Assembly (NCBI GenBank): GCA_016901395.1
Contig: JAEAMQ010000051.1
Location: 1-40,613, forward strand
Source of the DNA: Prevotella sp.
GTDB taxonomy: Bacteria > Bacteroidota > Bacteroidia > Bacteroidales > Bacteroidaceae
Direction: 5' to 3'
Length of the DNA stretch: 40,613 nucleotides
In this document: one piece after another, positions 24,384 through 32,839 of the stretch
Layout: every line of letters begins with the position of its first letter
Numbering within the stretch: position 1 is the first letter of the stretch
Program-made: the position numbers and the translations under genes
The notes under the pieces: generated by a model
Seen by the model: the letters and a program-made list of their open reading frames with translations, nothing else
The model's database searches: none
What the model was told of the DNA's origin: nothing

Positions 24384-25654
24384 AAGGCATATCTTTTAAA
24401 GGCCATCGCCTGATTGTAAACTTCGATATATTTCATAGCTACGGCCTGCTGGGAATACTTGCTAAGTACTTTCTGCATAGCCGAGCGGCTCAGGCATTCA
24501 TAGTCTGACTCGTTGAGAATCCAGTTCAATCCACGTTCCAGATCGGCCAAATCGCGGTAGTTTGCCACATATCCATTCTTCAGATGGTCTATCATTTCCG
24601 GTATGCCGCCTACCTTAAAGCCAAGACATGGCACCCCGCATGCCATCGCCTCCATGATCGTATTGGGGAGGTTTTCTGATAATGACGGCAACACAAAGAG
24701 ATCGGCAGCATTGTAGCAGTCTACGATTTTCCGCTCATCGCTGACATATCCCAGCGGGTAGACCGGCAGCTCAAATTGCCCTTCGAAGTCCTCGGCATGA
24801 CCACCCAAAATCACAATTCCTGTGTTCTCCCGCATCTCCGGATGATGCTGTGTGAGTGCACGGCAGGCATCTATGAGATAGTTCATACCCTTGTTCTCGT
24901 TCGTGGCGCGTTGGGCCACAAAGAGAATCAGTCTCTTGTCTGGCGGCAACTCTAATGTCTGACGGGCCGCCAGCTTATCCTTTCGACAAAATGTGGAAGT
25001 GTTGATTGGGTTGGGAATATCGGTCACCACCTGCTTGTCTATCAGTCCACTGGCCCTGGCCTCTCCGGCCAGCCATCGGCTGCAGGCCACAAACAGGATG
25101 TCGTTTATCCGGTAAACCTTTTTTTTCTGTTCCCACACGCTATAAGAGAGGTCGTGGTTGCTGCCGTTGTGGGGCAGATATTTACAGTTGGAACAATGAC
25201 TCTTATACTTGTTACAGCCCAACGACAGATGACAAATGCCCGACACCGGCCACAGGTCGTGCATGGTCCAGACCACCGGTTTACCGCTCTTGAGAATCTT
25301 TCGGATGTTTCCCAGCGACAGCATACCTTGATTGATCCATGCCAAATGCACCACATCGGCCTTCTTGAATTCGGGCAGTGTGGTGATGTCTGTCCCCGCA
25401 TTGGCTATGTCTATTTGAAAGAGGGAGTGTCGGGAAAACTGCAGGTGCATGAAGATGCACAGTCGTTCCCAGAGGAAATTCACCTGCTGACGCCATGGAT
25501 GGGGCAGCCCCACCACCGTGATTGCATCAGATTCCTTGTTGGCCACCAACATCTTGGCCTTTACACCGTTGTTGTTCAGTGCGTCCATCAACCGTGAGGT
25601 AGCCACAGCGGCACCGCCGGTCTTCTCGTTTGTATTCACTAAGAGTACGCGCAT
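24380..25654 (-). CDS. glycosyltransferase family 4
   Basis: A 424-residue GT-B glycosyltransferase. The N-terminal half starts RVLLVNTNEKTGGAAVATSR and has WTMHDLWPVSG with a cysteine cluster (CHLSLGCNKYKSHCSNCKYL). That cluster is typical of WcaC-like capsule or colanic-acid enzymes and may bind a metal. The C-terminal half has the donor motif LPSLSENLPNTIMEAMACG with the two spaced glutamates of GT4, then GGIPEMI. I chose ATG 25654 because a TACCTTTG promoter (25676-25683) lies directly upstream and a longer start at 25678 would fall inside it. It forms a two-gene operon with the overlapping GT2 gene. Confidence 0.92.
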   Translation of the reverse strand: MRVLLVNTNEKTGGAAVATSRLMDALNNNGVKAKMLVANKESDAITVVGLPHPWRQQVNFLWERLCIFMHLQFSRHSLFQIDIANAGTDITTLPEFKKADVVHLAWINQGMLSLGNIRKILKSGKPVVWTMHDLWPVSGICHLSLGCNKYKSHCSNCKYLPHNGSNHDLSYSVWEQKKKVYRINDILFVACSRWLAGEARASGLIDKQVVTDIPNPINTSTFCRKDKLAARQTLELPPDKRLILFVAQRATNENKGMNYLIDACRALTQHHPEMRENTGIVILGGHAEDFEGQFELPVYPLGYVSDERKIVDCYNAADLFVLPSLSENLPNTIMEAMACGVPCLGFKVGGIPEMIDHLKNGYVANYRDLADLERGLNWILNESDYECLSRSAMQKVLSKYSQQAVAMKYIEVYNQAMAFKRYAL

Positions 25655-25675
25655 GGTCCAATCATCTTTATAAGG

Positions 25676-25683
25676 CAAAGGTA
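25676..25683 (-). promoter_or_regulatory. glycosyltransferase operon promoter -7 element TACCTTTG
   Basis: TACCTTTG on the minus strand fits TAnnTTTG and lies 21 bases before the ATG at 25654; it also decides against the longer start. Confidence 0.65.
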
Positions 25684-25875
25684 ATAAAACAAAATGAAAA
25701 TAATCTCACCATGGTCTATTAATTGGAAAATCAGATTCATTTTTTTGGAAGAAATCGTCTCTCCAACATAGCCTCTCAAGGCCTGTCTATGCGCTAAGTA
25801 GCTGATGTGTTCGCACACACGCGTTGATTTAAGTCAAGAAAAAGGGCCAAAAACCGTTTATTAGCCCTCAAAGTG

Positions 25876-25906
25876 TTGTGGCCTCCGAATATTCCCCGTA
25901 TCTTTG
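25876..25906 (+). promoter_or_regulatory. strong Bacteroidetes promoter ahead of the candidate small RNA
   Basis: TTG (25876-25878), 20 bases, then TATCTTTG (25899-25906). The spacing is identical to that at 9474-9504. There is no open reading frame of note in the transcript that follows. Confidence 0.75.
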
Positions 25907-25910
25907 CAAT

Positions 25911-26106
25911 GTCAAAAGGTTAATAGATTGTTTAGGTTAGTAGTAATAGATTTAGGTTTTTAGTTATTAGGTTTAAGGTAGATTTGATAGATTGTTTAAC
26001 GGATGACAATGGAAACCGTGAGGCTTTCATTTGATTTGAAAAGGATTTTTAGTTAAACATAGACAATACGCCGGAACTCGCAGATGAGTTTCAGCGTATT
26101 TTTTTT
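25911..26106 (+). ncRNA. candidate small RNA gene, about 195 nt, unassigned family
   Basis: It is bounded by a consensus promoter (25876-25906) and an intrinsic terminator (26065-26106). The first part, 25914-25999, is 86 bases without a single C and is made of A, G and T in TTTAGGTT / AATAGATT-like words; it can pair only weakly with itself. The second part folds: GTTTAAC (25994-26000) pairs with GTTAAAC (26052-26058). Inside, AATGGAAACC (26008-26017) pairs with GGCTTTCATT (26022-26031) around a GTGA loop, which is a GNRA tetraloop. No ribosome-binding site or credible frame is seen. The single-stranded 5' part followed by a compact 3' part would suit an RNA that binds a protein or many targets. 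I cannot assign it to a named family. The 5' end is estimated from the promoter. Confidence 0.7.
26065..26106 (+). terminator. intrinsic terminator of the small RNA
   Basis: AATACGC (26065-26071) pairs with GCGTATT (26094-26100), with an inner GAACTC/GAGTTTC stem, and is followed by six further T. Confidence 0.88.
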
Positions 26107-27069
26107 ATATCCCCTATCCTTCTTCGTCTGCCGGTATCACCATGGGGTTACCTCCCGACTTGGATGCCGACATCGAGAAGACGGCTGGTCGGTTTGTCGC
26201 CCAACAGTTTGTTTTGGAGTCAACCTCCCCACCCCAACAGTCTTCAACGCCAGACCGACGTTCTCCGTTTCCAGCATTAGAAACGACCAGAAAGACACCA
26301 TTGCTCGGCTCCAACTTCCGGAGAAAAGGATTTTCCTCCTTATTATTATAGTAGCACGATTTACCGACGCCCGCCCTGACATGACTGCAATAATACGTTA
26401 TGAAAGAAATTGAAGAATGCGCTTAAAAAGGCGAGAAAAACGAAATGGGAGAGGAACGATAAGAAAAACAGGCAAAAAACAGCAATTCCTCACAATGCTG
26501 ATAATCAGCAACTTGTAAATAATTGACAAATAACGGCCTTGCGAATACTATCGAATCGCAAGACGAATACTATGTAATCGTGCTGCGATTAGGGCCTAAT
26601 CGTGAGACCAATAGGGCCTAAAGAGAGAAGAAAACGGACTAAAAATTGCGAAAAACGGGGGAAATCAGAGGAAAAAGAGGGAATATGGGTGAGAGAAAAC
26701 GGGAAAAACACTGACCGAGAAGGCTGAGAAGGGAGCAAAAAAACATTCTGGAACTTTTTATTTTATTGAAACATGTTGACAATACAAGGATATACCCCCG
26801 TTTCCCGAGCTGTTTCATCGCTCCAGTCTGCGCCCTTGTCACGGCTGGACGCCATCCCGGCTGGCACCTCTTTTTCACGTAAGGGCTGTTCTCGTCTGAC
26901 GAGCGTGGTCAAGGAGTAAGACGGAATCTGGACTGCATCCTGCCAGACAGGGGGCTACCCTTTGCCTTCATCCTACATCCCGCAGGATGGGTCATGCGGT
27001 GTGGAGCGAGGTAGGCGACGGGGCTATACATTTTTTCACTTAAAGTAAACAAATGTGGCAACTGTTTCG
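26107..27069. other. intergenic stretch after the small RNA, no supported gene
   Basis: 26107-26400: mixed sequence in which frames of 66-109 codons are open on both strands but none has a recognisable product or start signal. 26401-26490: A-rich, nothing recognised. 26491-26625: copy 2 of the dispersed element. 26626-26770: purine-rich low-complexity DNA. 26780-27035: a block clearly richer in GC than its flanks, with small hairpin candidates (for example ATCCT/AGGAT around 26970-26990) and a 79-codon minus-strand frame running out of it; no family recognised. 27036-27069: AT-rich lead-in to the next promoter. Confidence 0.6.
26491..26625 (+). repeat. dispersed intergenic element, copy 2
   Basis: Begins ATAATCAGCAACTTGTAAAT, then AATTGACA, then ATACTATCGAATCGC (26547-26561), ATACTATGTAATCG (26567-26580) and a palindrome CGATTAGG-G-CCTAATCG (26586-26602). 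The order of words equals that of copies 1 and 3. Confidence 0.75.
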
Positions 27070-27077
27070 TATATTTG
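27070..27077 (+). promoter_or_regulatory. promoter -7 element TATATTTG of the FAH-family gene
   Basis: TATATTTG fits TAnnTTTG and lies 29 bases before the ATG at 27107. Confidence 0.6.
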
Positions 27078-27106
27078 CAAAACAATAGCAACAACAGCAC
27101 AGCATT

Positions 27107-27724
27107 ATGAAGATTTTTGCCATTGGCATGAACTATGCCTTACACAATAAAGAGATGCACGGCACGTTATTAAAGACGGAGGAGCCGGTCATCTTTCTGA
27201 AGGCCGACTCCAGCCTGCTCAAAGACCACAAGCCTTTCTTCATTCCCGACCACATGGGGCGGATAGAATATGAGACAGAGGTGGTGGTACGCATCTGCAA
27301 ACTGGGCAAGACGGTGTCCGAGCGGTTTGCCCCGCGCTACTACGATGCCGTGACGGTGGGCATCGACTTCACCGCCCGCGAGCTGCAGCGCAAGATGATA
27401 GAGCAGGGACATCCGTGGGATCTGGCCAAGGGCTTCGACGGTGCGGCATGCATCGGCGAGTGGGTTCCCAAGGAGAAGTTTCTCGACATGCAGCGCCTGC
27501 ACTTCCATCTCGACATCAACGGAAAGACGGTGCAGGAGGGTTGCACGAGCGACATGCTCTACAAGGTAGACGAAATCATCGCCTATATCAGTAAGTTTTT
27601 CACGCTCAAGACGGGCGACATCCTCTTCACGGGTACACCGGCAGGGGTTGGTCCAGTCAACATCGACGACCATCTGGAAGGCTATCTGGAGGACAGGAAG
27701 GTGTTGGAGTTGAATTGCAAATGA
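27107..27724 (+). CDS. fumarylacetoacetate hydrolase (FAH) family protein
   Basis: A 205-residue single-domain FAH-family enzyme. It opens with IFAIGMNYALHNKEM, the usual start of this family, and has the metal-binding pair in RIEYETEVVVRI (two glutamates) plus the later Asp in VGIDFTAREL. The active-site loop is AKGFDGAACIGEWVP and the end is GDILFTGTPAGVGPV. Family members hydrolyse or decarboxylate beta-diketo or 2-oxo acids (for example oxaloacetate and acylpyruvates) with Mg or Mn. The exact substrate is not readable. It is cytoplasmic. The next gene, porU, follows after 310 bases of tandem repeats. Confidence 0.92.
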   Translation: MKIFAIGMNYALHNKEMHGTLLKTEEPVIFLKADSSLLKDHKPFFIPDHMGRIEYETEVVVRICKLGKTVSERFAPRYYDAVTVGIDFTARELQRKMIEQGHPWDLAKGFDGAACIGEWVPKEKFLDMQRLHFHLDINGKTVQEGCTSDMLYKVDEIIAYISKFFTLKTGDILFTGTPAGVGPVNIDDHLEGYLEDRKVLELNCK

Positions 27725-27762
27725 AGGAGATGAGGAGTTAAGGAGATGAGGAATTGAGCTTT

Positions 27763-28030
27763 TGGAGTTAAAGAAGTTAAGGAAGTTAAAGAAGTTAAAG
27801 GACATTTGTACCGCAGGAGATAAATCAACCGACAGGTATTTGTCTTTAACTTCTGAGCGAAGCGATAACTTCATTAACTTCTTTAACTTCAAAACCAACA
27901 AACATTTGTCTTTAACTTCTGAGCGAAGCGATAACTTCTCTAACTTCTTTAACTTCAAAACCAACAAACATTTGTCTTTAACTTCTGAGCGAAGCGATAA
28001 CTTCTTTAACTTCTTTAACTTCCCCCCCAA
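27763..28030. repeat. GAAGTTAAA/TTTAACTTC repeats with a 66-bp tandem array
   Basis: The left part (about 27767-27800) repeats GAAGTTAA(A/G) about every 9 bases. The right part holds three 66-base units starting TGTCTTTAAC at 27841, 27907 and 27973, each with TCTGAGCGAAGCGATAACTTC. The left words are the complement of TTAACTTC words in the units, so the RNA could fold on itself. It fills the FAH-porU gap, and frame and period (66 = 22 codons) make it readable in phase with porU. A related block lies at 32880-33300. Confidence 0.95.
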
Positions 28031-28034
28031 AAAC

Positions 28035-31000
28035 ATGCGCATAGCAATCCGAACATGTCTCCTCCTTGCGGCCCTGTGCATCACGATGACCGTGCAGGCG
28101 CAACGCTTCTTCAACCTCACCTCAGACGAGGTAAGGGTAGACACCGTGTTGCCCCATTTCGGCTATGCCGTGCCCTTGGACGGCGACTATCAGGACTCCG
28201 TTTATACCGCCACCATACTCTATCCCGAGTTCATCGACATGACAGCGATGGACCTGGCCAACTATCGCAGGTTGTCGACAGACACACTGCCCTCGCTGCC
28301 CGTGGTGTCGCAGGACATCGTGACAGACCGCAAGCGTGGCGCACTGCAGGTGGGCTTCTGTCCGCTGGTCTATCGCGACGGACGCTATCAGATATTGGTG
28401 AGCTTCATGCTCAGGGTCGATGCCAAGGCCACAGACCATCCCGTGCGCCGCACCGCAGCCCTCACCCGTGCCACCACCGCGTCGTCGCGCTATGCCGACC
28501 ACTCCGTGCTTGCCTCGGGAACATGGGCCAAAATCCGTGTGCCCGCGTCGGGCATCTATCAGCTCACCGATGCCCTCATCCGCAAGGCTGGCTTCACCGA
28601 CCTCTCGAAAGTGAAGATTTACGGTTACGGCGGAAACCTGCAGAATGAGACACTGACCGCTGCAGACCTGCAAAACTATGATGACCTGAAAGAGGTGGCG
28701 ACCTGCACCGTAGGCGGTAAACGGCTGTTTTATGCCAAAGGACCGGTGAACTGGTCAAGCAAAACGGCCACACGACGCACCCGAAACCCTTACTCCGACT
28801 ATGGATATTACTTCCTGACGCAGAGCGATGCCACCCCCTCGGCCATCGATTCGGCGGCATTCCTCAGTTCGTTTTACCCCTCCGCCGACGACTACCACAC
28901 CCTCTACGAGGTCGATGGATACAGTTGGTATCATGGCGGTAGAAACCTTTTCGACACCGAGCAGATTGCCGTGGGCAAGACCAAAAATGTGGTTCTCACC
29001 AACAGCAGCGCATCGTCGTCGGGCCTTTTGTCGGTCAACGTGTCGGCCGGAACGGCTGCCGTGGCACAGATTTCACTCAACGACTCCGTGCTCGGACGAC
29101 TCAACATCAGCCTCGGAGAATATGACAAAGGCAACGATGCTGCCGCCGTCTACAACATCGGCACGCTCCACGCCACTGATACGGTGAAGATTCAAGCGGT
29201 GTCGGGAGGCCCGTTGCGACTCGACTATGTGTCGATGGCATGGAGCAATGCGGCGCCGGCACCGAGTCTCACGGGGGCTTTCGCCTCGCCGGAATATGTC
29301 TACAACATCACCAATCAGGACCATCATGCCGACGGACAGGCCGACATGGTGATCATCATCCCTACTTCCCAGAACCTTCTGACGCAGGCCCAGCGACTCG
29401 CCGACTACCATACGACCTACGATTCGCTGCGTGTGCGCATCGTCCCTGCCGACGAACTCTACAACGAGTTCTCCAGCGGCACCCCCGATGCCAATGCCTA
29501 TCGCCGCTACCTCAAGATGCTCTACGACCGTGCCGAGAGCGAGGAGGACATGCCGCGCTACCTGTTGCTCATGGGCGATTGTGTGTGGGACAACCGCATG
29601 CTCACCTCCGAGTGCAGCGCGCTCGACCCCGACGACTACCTGCTCTGCTTCGAAAGCGAAAACTCTTTTAATGAAATCACCTGCTATGTCGACGATGGTT
29701 TCTTCGGATTGCTCGACGATGGAGAAGGCTCCAACCCTCTGAGCAAGGACAAACTCGACCTTGCCGTGGGTCGTTTTCCGGTGACCACAGAGGCCGAAGC
29801 CAAGGTGATGGTCGACAAAACCGTGAACTATGGCACCAACAAGAATGCCGGAGCGTGGCAGAATACGATCATGTTCATGGGCGATGACGGCAACAGCAAC
29901 ATCCACATGCGCGACATTAACATCGCCGCCGAGGACATTGCCACCCGCTATCCGGGCTTTCTGGTGAAGAAGGTTTTGTGGGATGCCTACAACGAGGAGA
30001 CCTCTGCCACGGGAAATAGTTACCCCGAAGTGGCCAGCCTCATCAAGCAACAGCAGGCTGCCGGAGCACTCATCATGGACTATGGAGGGCACGGACGCGC
30101 CGACCAGATATCCCATGAGGCCGTGCTCAAGCTGACTGACTTTGAAGGATTTACCAATAAGAACCTGCCGTTGTGGATCACGGCGTCGTGCGACATCATG
30201 GCTTTCGACGGCGTGGAACAGACCATCGGCGAGACCGCGGTGCTCAATGCCAACGGCGGTGCGGTAGCTTTCTTCGGCACGACACGCACGGTTTATTCCA
30301 ATTATAACAAGCTCCTCAACATGGCTTACCTGCGCTACGTGCTCAGTCGCGACGACAATGGCAATCCCGTGACGATGGGCGAGGCGCAGCGTCTGGCCAA
30401 GAACCTGATGATTACCGCAGGGCAAGACCTCACCACCAACAAACTGCAGTATTCCCTTCTCGGCGACCCCGCACTGGCATTGAGCCTTCCGGCCCAGAAG
30501 ATTGTGGTCGATTCCATCAACGGCATAGCCGTTTCCACGGCCTCGTCGGCGACGCTTCGGGCTGGCAGTGTGGCCCGCGTGGCCGGACATATCGAGGGCG
30601 CAGCCGACTTCAGCGGCATCGTTACGGCTGTCGTGCGCGACTCCAAGCAACTCATTACCTGCAAGATGAATGCCAGCGCGGAGGCCGAAACGGCCTTCAC
30701 TTTCTACGACCGCACCAACACATTATATAATGGTAGCGACAGCATCCGCGCCGGACAGTTCAGCTTTTCGTTTGCCGTGCCGATGGATATCAACTATGCC
30801 GACGCCGCGGGACTGATGAATATCTACGCCATAAACAATGCCCAGACGCAGTCGTATAATGGTTATAGCGACAACTTCTTAGTGGGCGGCACAGACGACA
30901 CAGCCACAGACTCGGTCGGTCCGAAGATTTATTGCTATCTCAACACGCCCGAATTCCAGAACGGCGGACGTGTGAACATCACGCCATACTTCGTTGCTCA

Positions 31001-31574
31001 GATCAAGGATGACGACGGAATCAACGTCACTGGCAACGGCATCGGTCACGATCTGCAGCTCATCATCGATGGCGATGCGACCAAAACCTACACGCTGAAC
31101 GACAATTTCCAATACGATTTCGGCACCTATACCAGCGGTTCGACCTACTACAGCATCCCCGCTCTGGAGCCGGGCAACCACACATTGCTGTTCCGCGCCT
31201 GGGACGTGAGGAACAATCCGTCGACCGCTACGCTCGATTTCACGGTGGTCAAAGCACTTTCTCCGACTATCTACAGCGTGGATGTATCCACCAATCCGGC
31301 CTCCACCTCCACTACATTCATCGTCAACCACGATATGAGCGGCAGTGAAATGAATGTTAACATCGACGTTTTCGACACAAGTGGTCGCCTGCTTTGGACC
31401 CACAGTGAGTCGGGAGTGTCGACCAATGGGGCCTACACCGTCGACTGGGACCTTACCACCGACAACGGCGGAAGACTGCAGACGGGCATCTACCTCTACC
31501 GCATCCGTGTGGCTTCAGACGGTAGTGTGGAGGCATCGAAGGCCAAGAAATTGATTGTGATAAGCAATAATTAG
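28035..31574 (+). CDS. porU: type IX secretion system sortase PorU
   Basis: A 1179-residue outer-membrane-associated C25 peptidase. The signal peptide is MRIAIRTCLLLAALCITMTV, cut near VQAQ. A long N-terminal beta region (about 25-400) precedes the gingipain-like C25 domain. The catalytic pair His686 (DYGGHGRADQ) and Cys719 (ITASCDIMAF) is intact. An Ig-like and a C-terminal FlgD-like region follow, ending VFDTSGRLLWTH and TGIYLYRIRV. PorU removes the C-terminal signal of type IX cargo and attaches it to the surface lipopolysaccharide. The adjacent porV supports the assignment. I chose ATG 28035 because the signal peptide starts there; the open frame reaches 27762 only through in-frame repeats. 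Confidence 0.95.
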   Translation: MRIAIRTCLLLAALCITMTVQAQRFFNLTSDEVRVDTVLPHFGYAVPLDGDYQDSVYTATILYPEFIDMTAMDLANYRRLSTDTLPSLPVVSQDIVTDRKRGALQVGFCPLVYRDGRYQILVSFMLRVDAKATDHPVRRTAALTRATTASSRYADHSVLASGTWAKIRVPASGIYQLTDALIRKAGFTDLSKVKIYGYGGNLQNETLTAADLQNYDDLKEVATCTVGGKRLFYAKGPVNWSSKTATRRTRNPYSDYGYYFLTQSDATPSAIDSAAFLSSFYPSADDYHTLYEVDGYSWYHGGRNLFDTEQIAVGKTKNVVLTNSSASSSGLLSVNVSAGTAAVAQISLNDSVLGRLNISLGEYDKGNDAAAVYNIGTLHATDTVKIQAVSGGPLRLDYVSMAWSNAAPAPSLTGAFASPEYVYNITNQDHHADGQADMVIIIPTSQNLLTQAQRLADYHTTYDSLRVRIVPADELYNEFSSGTPDANAYRRYLKMLYDRAESEEDMPRYLLLMGDCVWDNRMLTSECSALDPDDYLLCFESENSFNEITCYVDDGFFGLLDDGEGSNPLSKDKLDLAVGRFPVTTEAEAKVMVDKTVNYGTNKNAGAWQNTIMFMGDDGNSNIHMRDINIAAEDIATRYPGFLVKKVLWDAYNEETSATGNSYPEVASLIKQQQAAGALIMDYGGHGRADQISHEAVLKLTDFEGFTNKNLPLWITASCDIMAFDGVEQTIGETAVLNANGGAVAFFGTTRTVYSNYNKLLNMAYLRYVLSRDDNGNPVTMGEAQRLAKNLMITAGQDLTTNKLQYSLLGDPALALSLPAQKIVVDSINGIAVSTASSATLRAGSVARVAGHIEGAADFSGIVTAVVRDSKQLITCKMNASAEAETAFTFYDRTNTLYNGSDSIRAGQFSFSFAVPMDINYADAAGLMNIYAINNAQTQSYNGYSDNFLVGGTDDTATDSVGPKIYCYLNTPEFQNGGRVNITPYFVAQIKDDDGINVTGNGIGHDLQLIIDGDATKTYTLNDNFQYDFGTYTSGSTYYSIPALEPGNHTLLFRAWDVRNNPSTATLDFTVVKALSPTIYSVDVSTNPASTSTTFIVNHDMSGSEMNVNIDVFDTSGRLLWTHSESGVSTNGAYTVDWDLTTDNGGRLQTGIYLYRIRVASDGSVEASKAKKLIVISNN

Positions 31575-31614
31575 GTCCCCCAAGGCGTTTATACAGAAGA
31601 AATTATTACAGAAG

Positions 31615-32808
31615 ATGAATACAATCCCAAGAATAGGGGCAGCCGTTTTGGTGCTGCTGGCAACGATTGGCGCATCGGCTCAGGATAAACAAAACATGTT
31701 TAACCCCGTCAACACCTCTGTGACCTCACAGACCATAGCGCCCGATGCACGTGCCGCCGGTATGGGCGACGTGGGCGTGGCGACCGATCCCGACGTGGTT
31801 TCGCAGTATTGGAACCCCGCCAAATACCCCTTCACCATCAGTCGGGCGGGCGTAGCCCTGAACTATACACCGTGGCTTCGTCAGCTGGTCAACGACATGG
31901 ATCTGGCCTATCTCGCCGGATATTATCGCATAGGCGACTACAGTGCCGTGTCCGGTTCGTTGAGATATTTCTCGCTGGGCGAGGTGATGACGAGCTCTGA
32001 CGTTAGTGCAAGCGATGCCCTGACCATCAATCCCTACGAGATGTCGCTCGATGTGGCCTACTCGTTGATGCTCAGTGAGAAGTTCTCCATAGCCGCAGCC
32101 GTGCGCTGGATCTACTCCGACCTGACCTACGACTATACCAACGACACCTCCCCCGGGTCGGCTTTTGCCGCCGATATCGCCGCATACTATCAGAATTATC
32201 TTAATCTGGGCGACCGCGAATGCCAGTTGGGACTGGGTCTTAACATCTCAAACATTGGTAGTAAGATTAACTTCGGAGGCGACGACAACAGTGAGTTCAT
32301 CCCAACAAACCTGCGTCTTGGTGCGTCGTTGATGATTCCGGTAGACGAGTACAACCGCTTCACCATCGCAGCAGATGCCAACAAACTCCTGGTGCCCACC
32401 TATCCATCGGAGGACCAATACAATGAGGACCCGAACAAAGCTGACTATAACGACTACACCGACTACGTGCAGAAGAAATACTATGACATCTCCTCGATCA
32501 GCGGAATATTCAAGAGTTTCAGTGACGCGCCAGGCGGATTTAAGGAGGAGTTACAGGAAATCCAGTGGAGTGTCGGTGCTGAATATACCTACCATGACCA
32601 GTTCTCGCTGCGCGCCGGCTACCACAATGAGTCGGCCAATAAGGGCAACCGCAAGTATTTCACGGTGGGTGCGGGCTTCAAGATGAACGTTTTCTCGCTC
32701 GACGCAGGCTATGTCATTGCCACGGCCAAGAGCAATCCGCTCGACCAAACGCTCCGCTTCACCCTGAGTTTCGATATGGATGGTATCAAGGATTTGTTCA
32801 AGAGATGA
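31615..32808 (+). CDS. porV: type IX secretion outer-membrane protein PorV
   Basis: A 397-residue outer-membrane beta-barrel of the FadL-like PorV/LptO family. The signal peptide is about MNTIPRIGAAVLVLLATIGASA. Its first mature part has the family stretch TIAPDARAAGMGDVGVATD, then SQYWNPAKYPF, and the end is the barrel strand LDQTLRFTLSFDM. PorV shuttles cargo from the translocon to the PorU attachment complex. It lies 40 bases after porU and is expected to be cotranscribed with it. A block of tandem repeats follows. Confidence 0.95.
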   Translation: MNTIPRIGAAVLVLLATIGASAQDKQNMFNPVNTSVTSQTIAPDARAAGMGDVGVATDPDVVSQYWNPAKYPFTISRAGVALNYTPWLRQLVNDMDLAYLAGYYRIGDYSAVSGSLRYFSLGEVMTSSDVSASDALTINPYEMSLDVAYSLMLSEKFSIAAAVRWIYSDLTYDYTNDTSPGSAFAADIAAYYQNYLNLGDRECQLGLGLNISNIGSKINFGGDDNSEFIPTNLRLGASLMIPVDEYNRFTIAADANKLLVPTYPSEDQYNEDPNKADYNDYTDYVQKKYYDISSISGIFKSFSDAPGGFKEELQEIQWSVGAEYTYHDQFSLRAGYHNESANKGNRKYFTVGAGFKMNVFSLDAGYVIATAKSNPLDQTLRFTLSFDMDGIKDLFKR

Positions 32809-32839
32809 TAGCCGAGGATATTCTTAGTAAGTTAAGAAG

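Noticed and set aside
26084..26413. Plus- and minus-strand frames of 66-109 codons after the small RNA
   Set aside because: Overlapping frames in several phases, the longest starting inside the terminator hairpin; no recognisable product. Left as an unresolved gap.
29073..30650. A minus-strand frame of 525 codons inside porU
   Set aside because: Also in exact codon register with the sense gene; the same codon bias explains it and the product resembles nothing.
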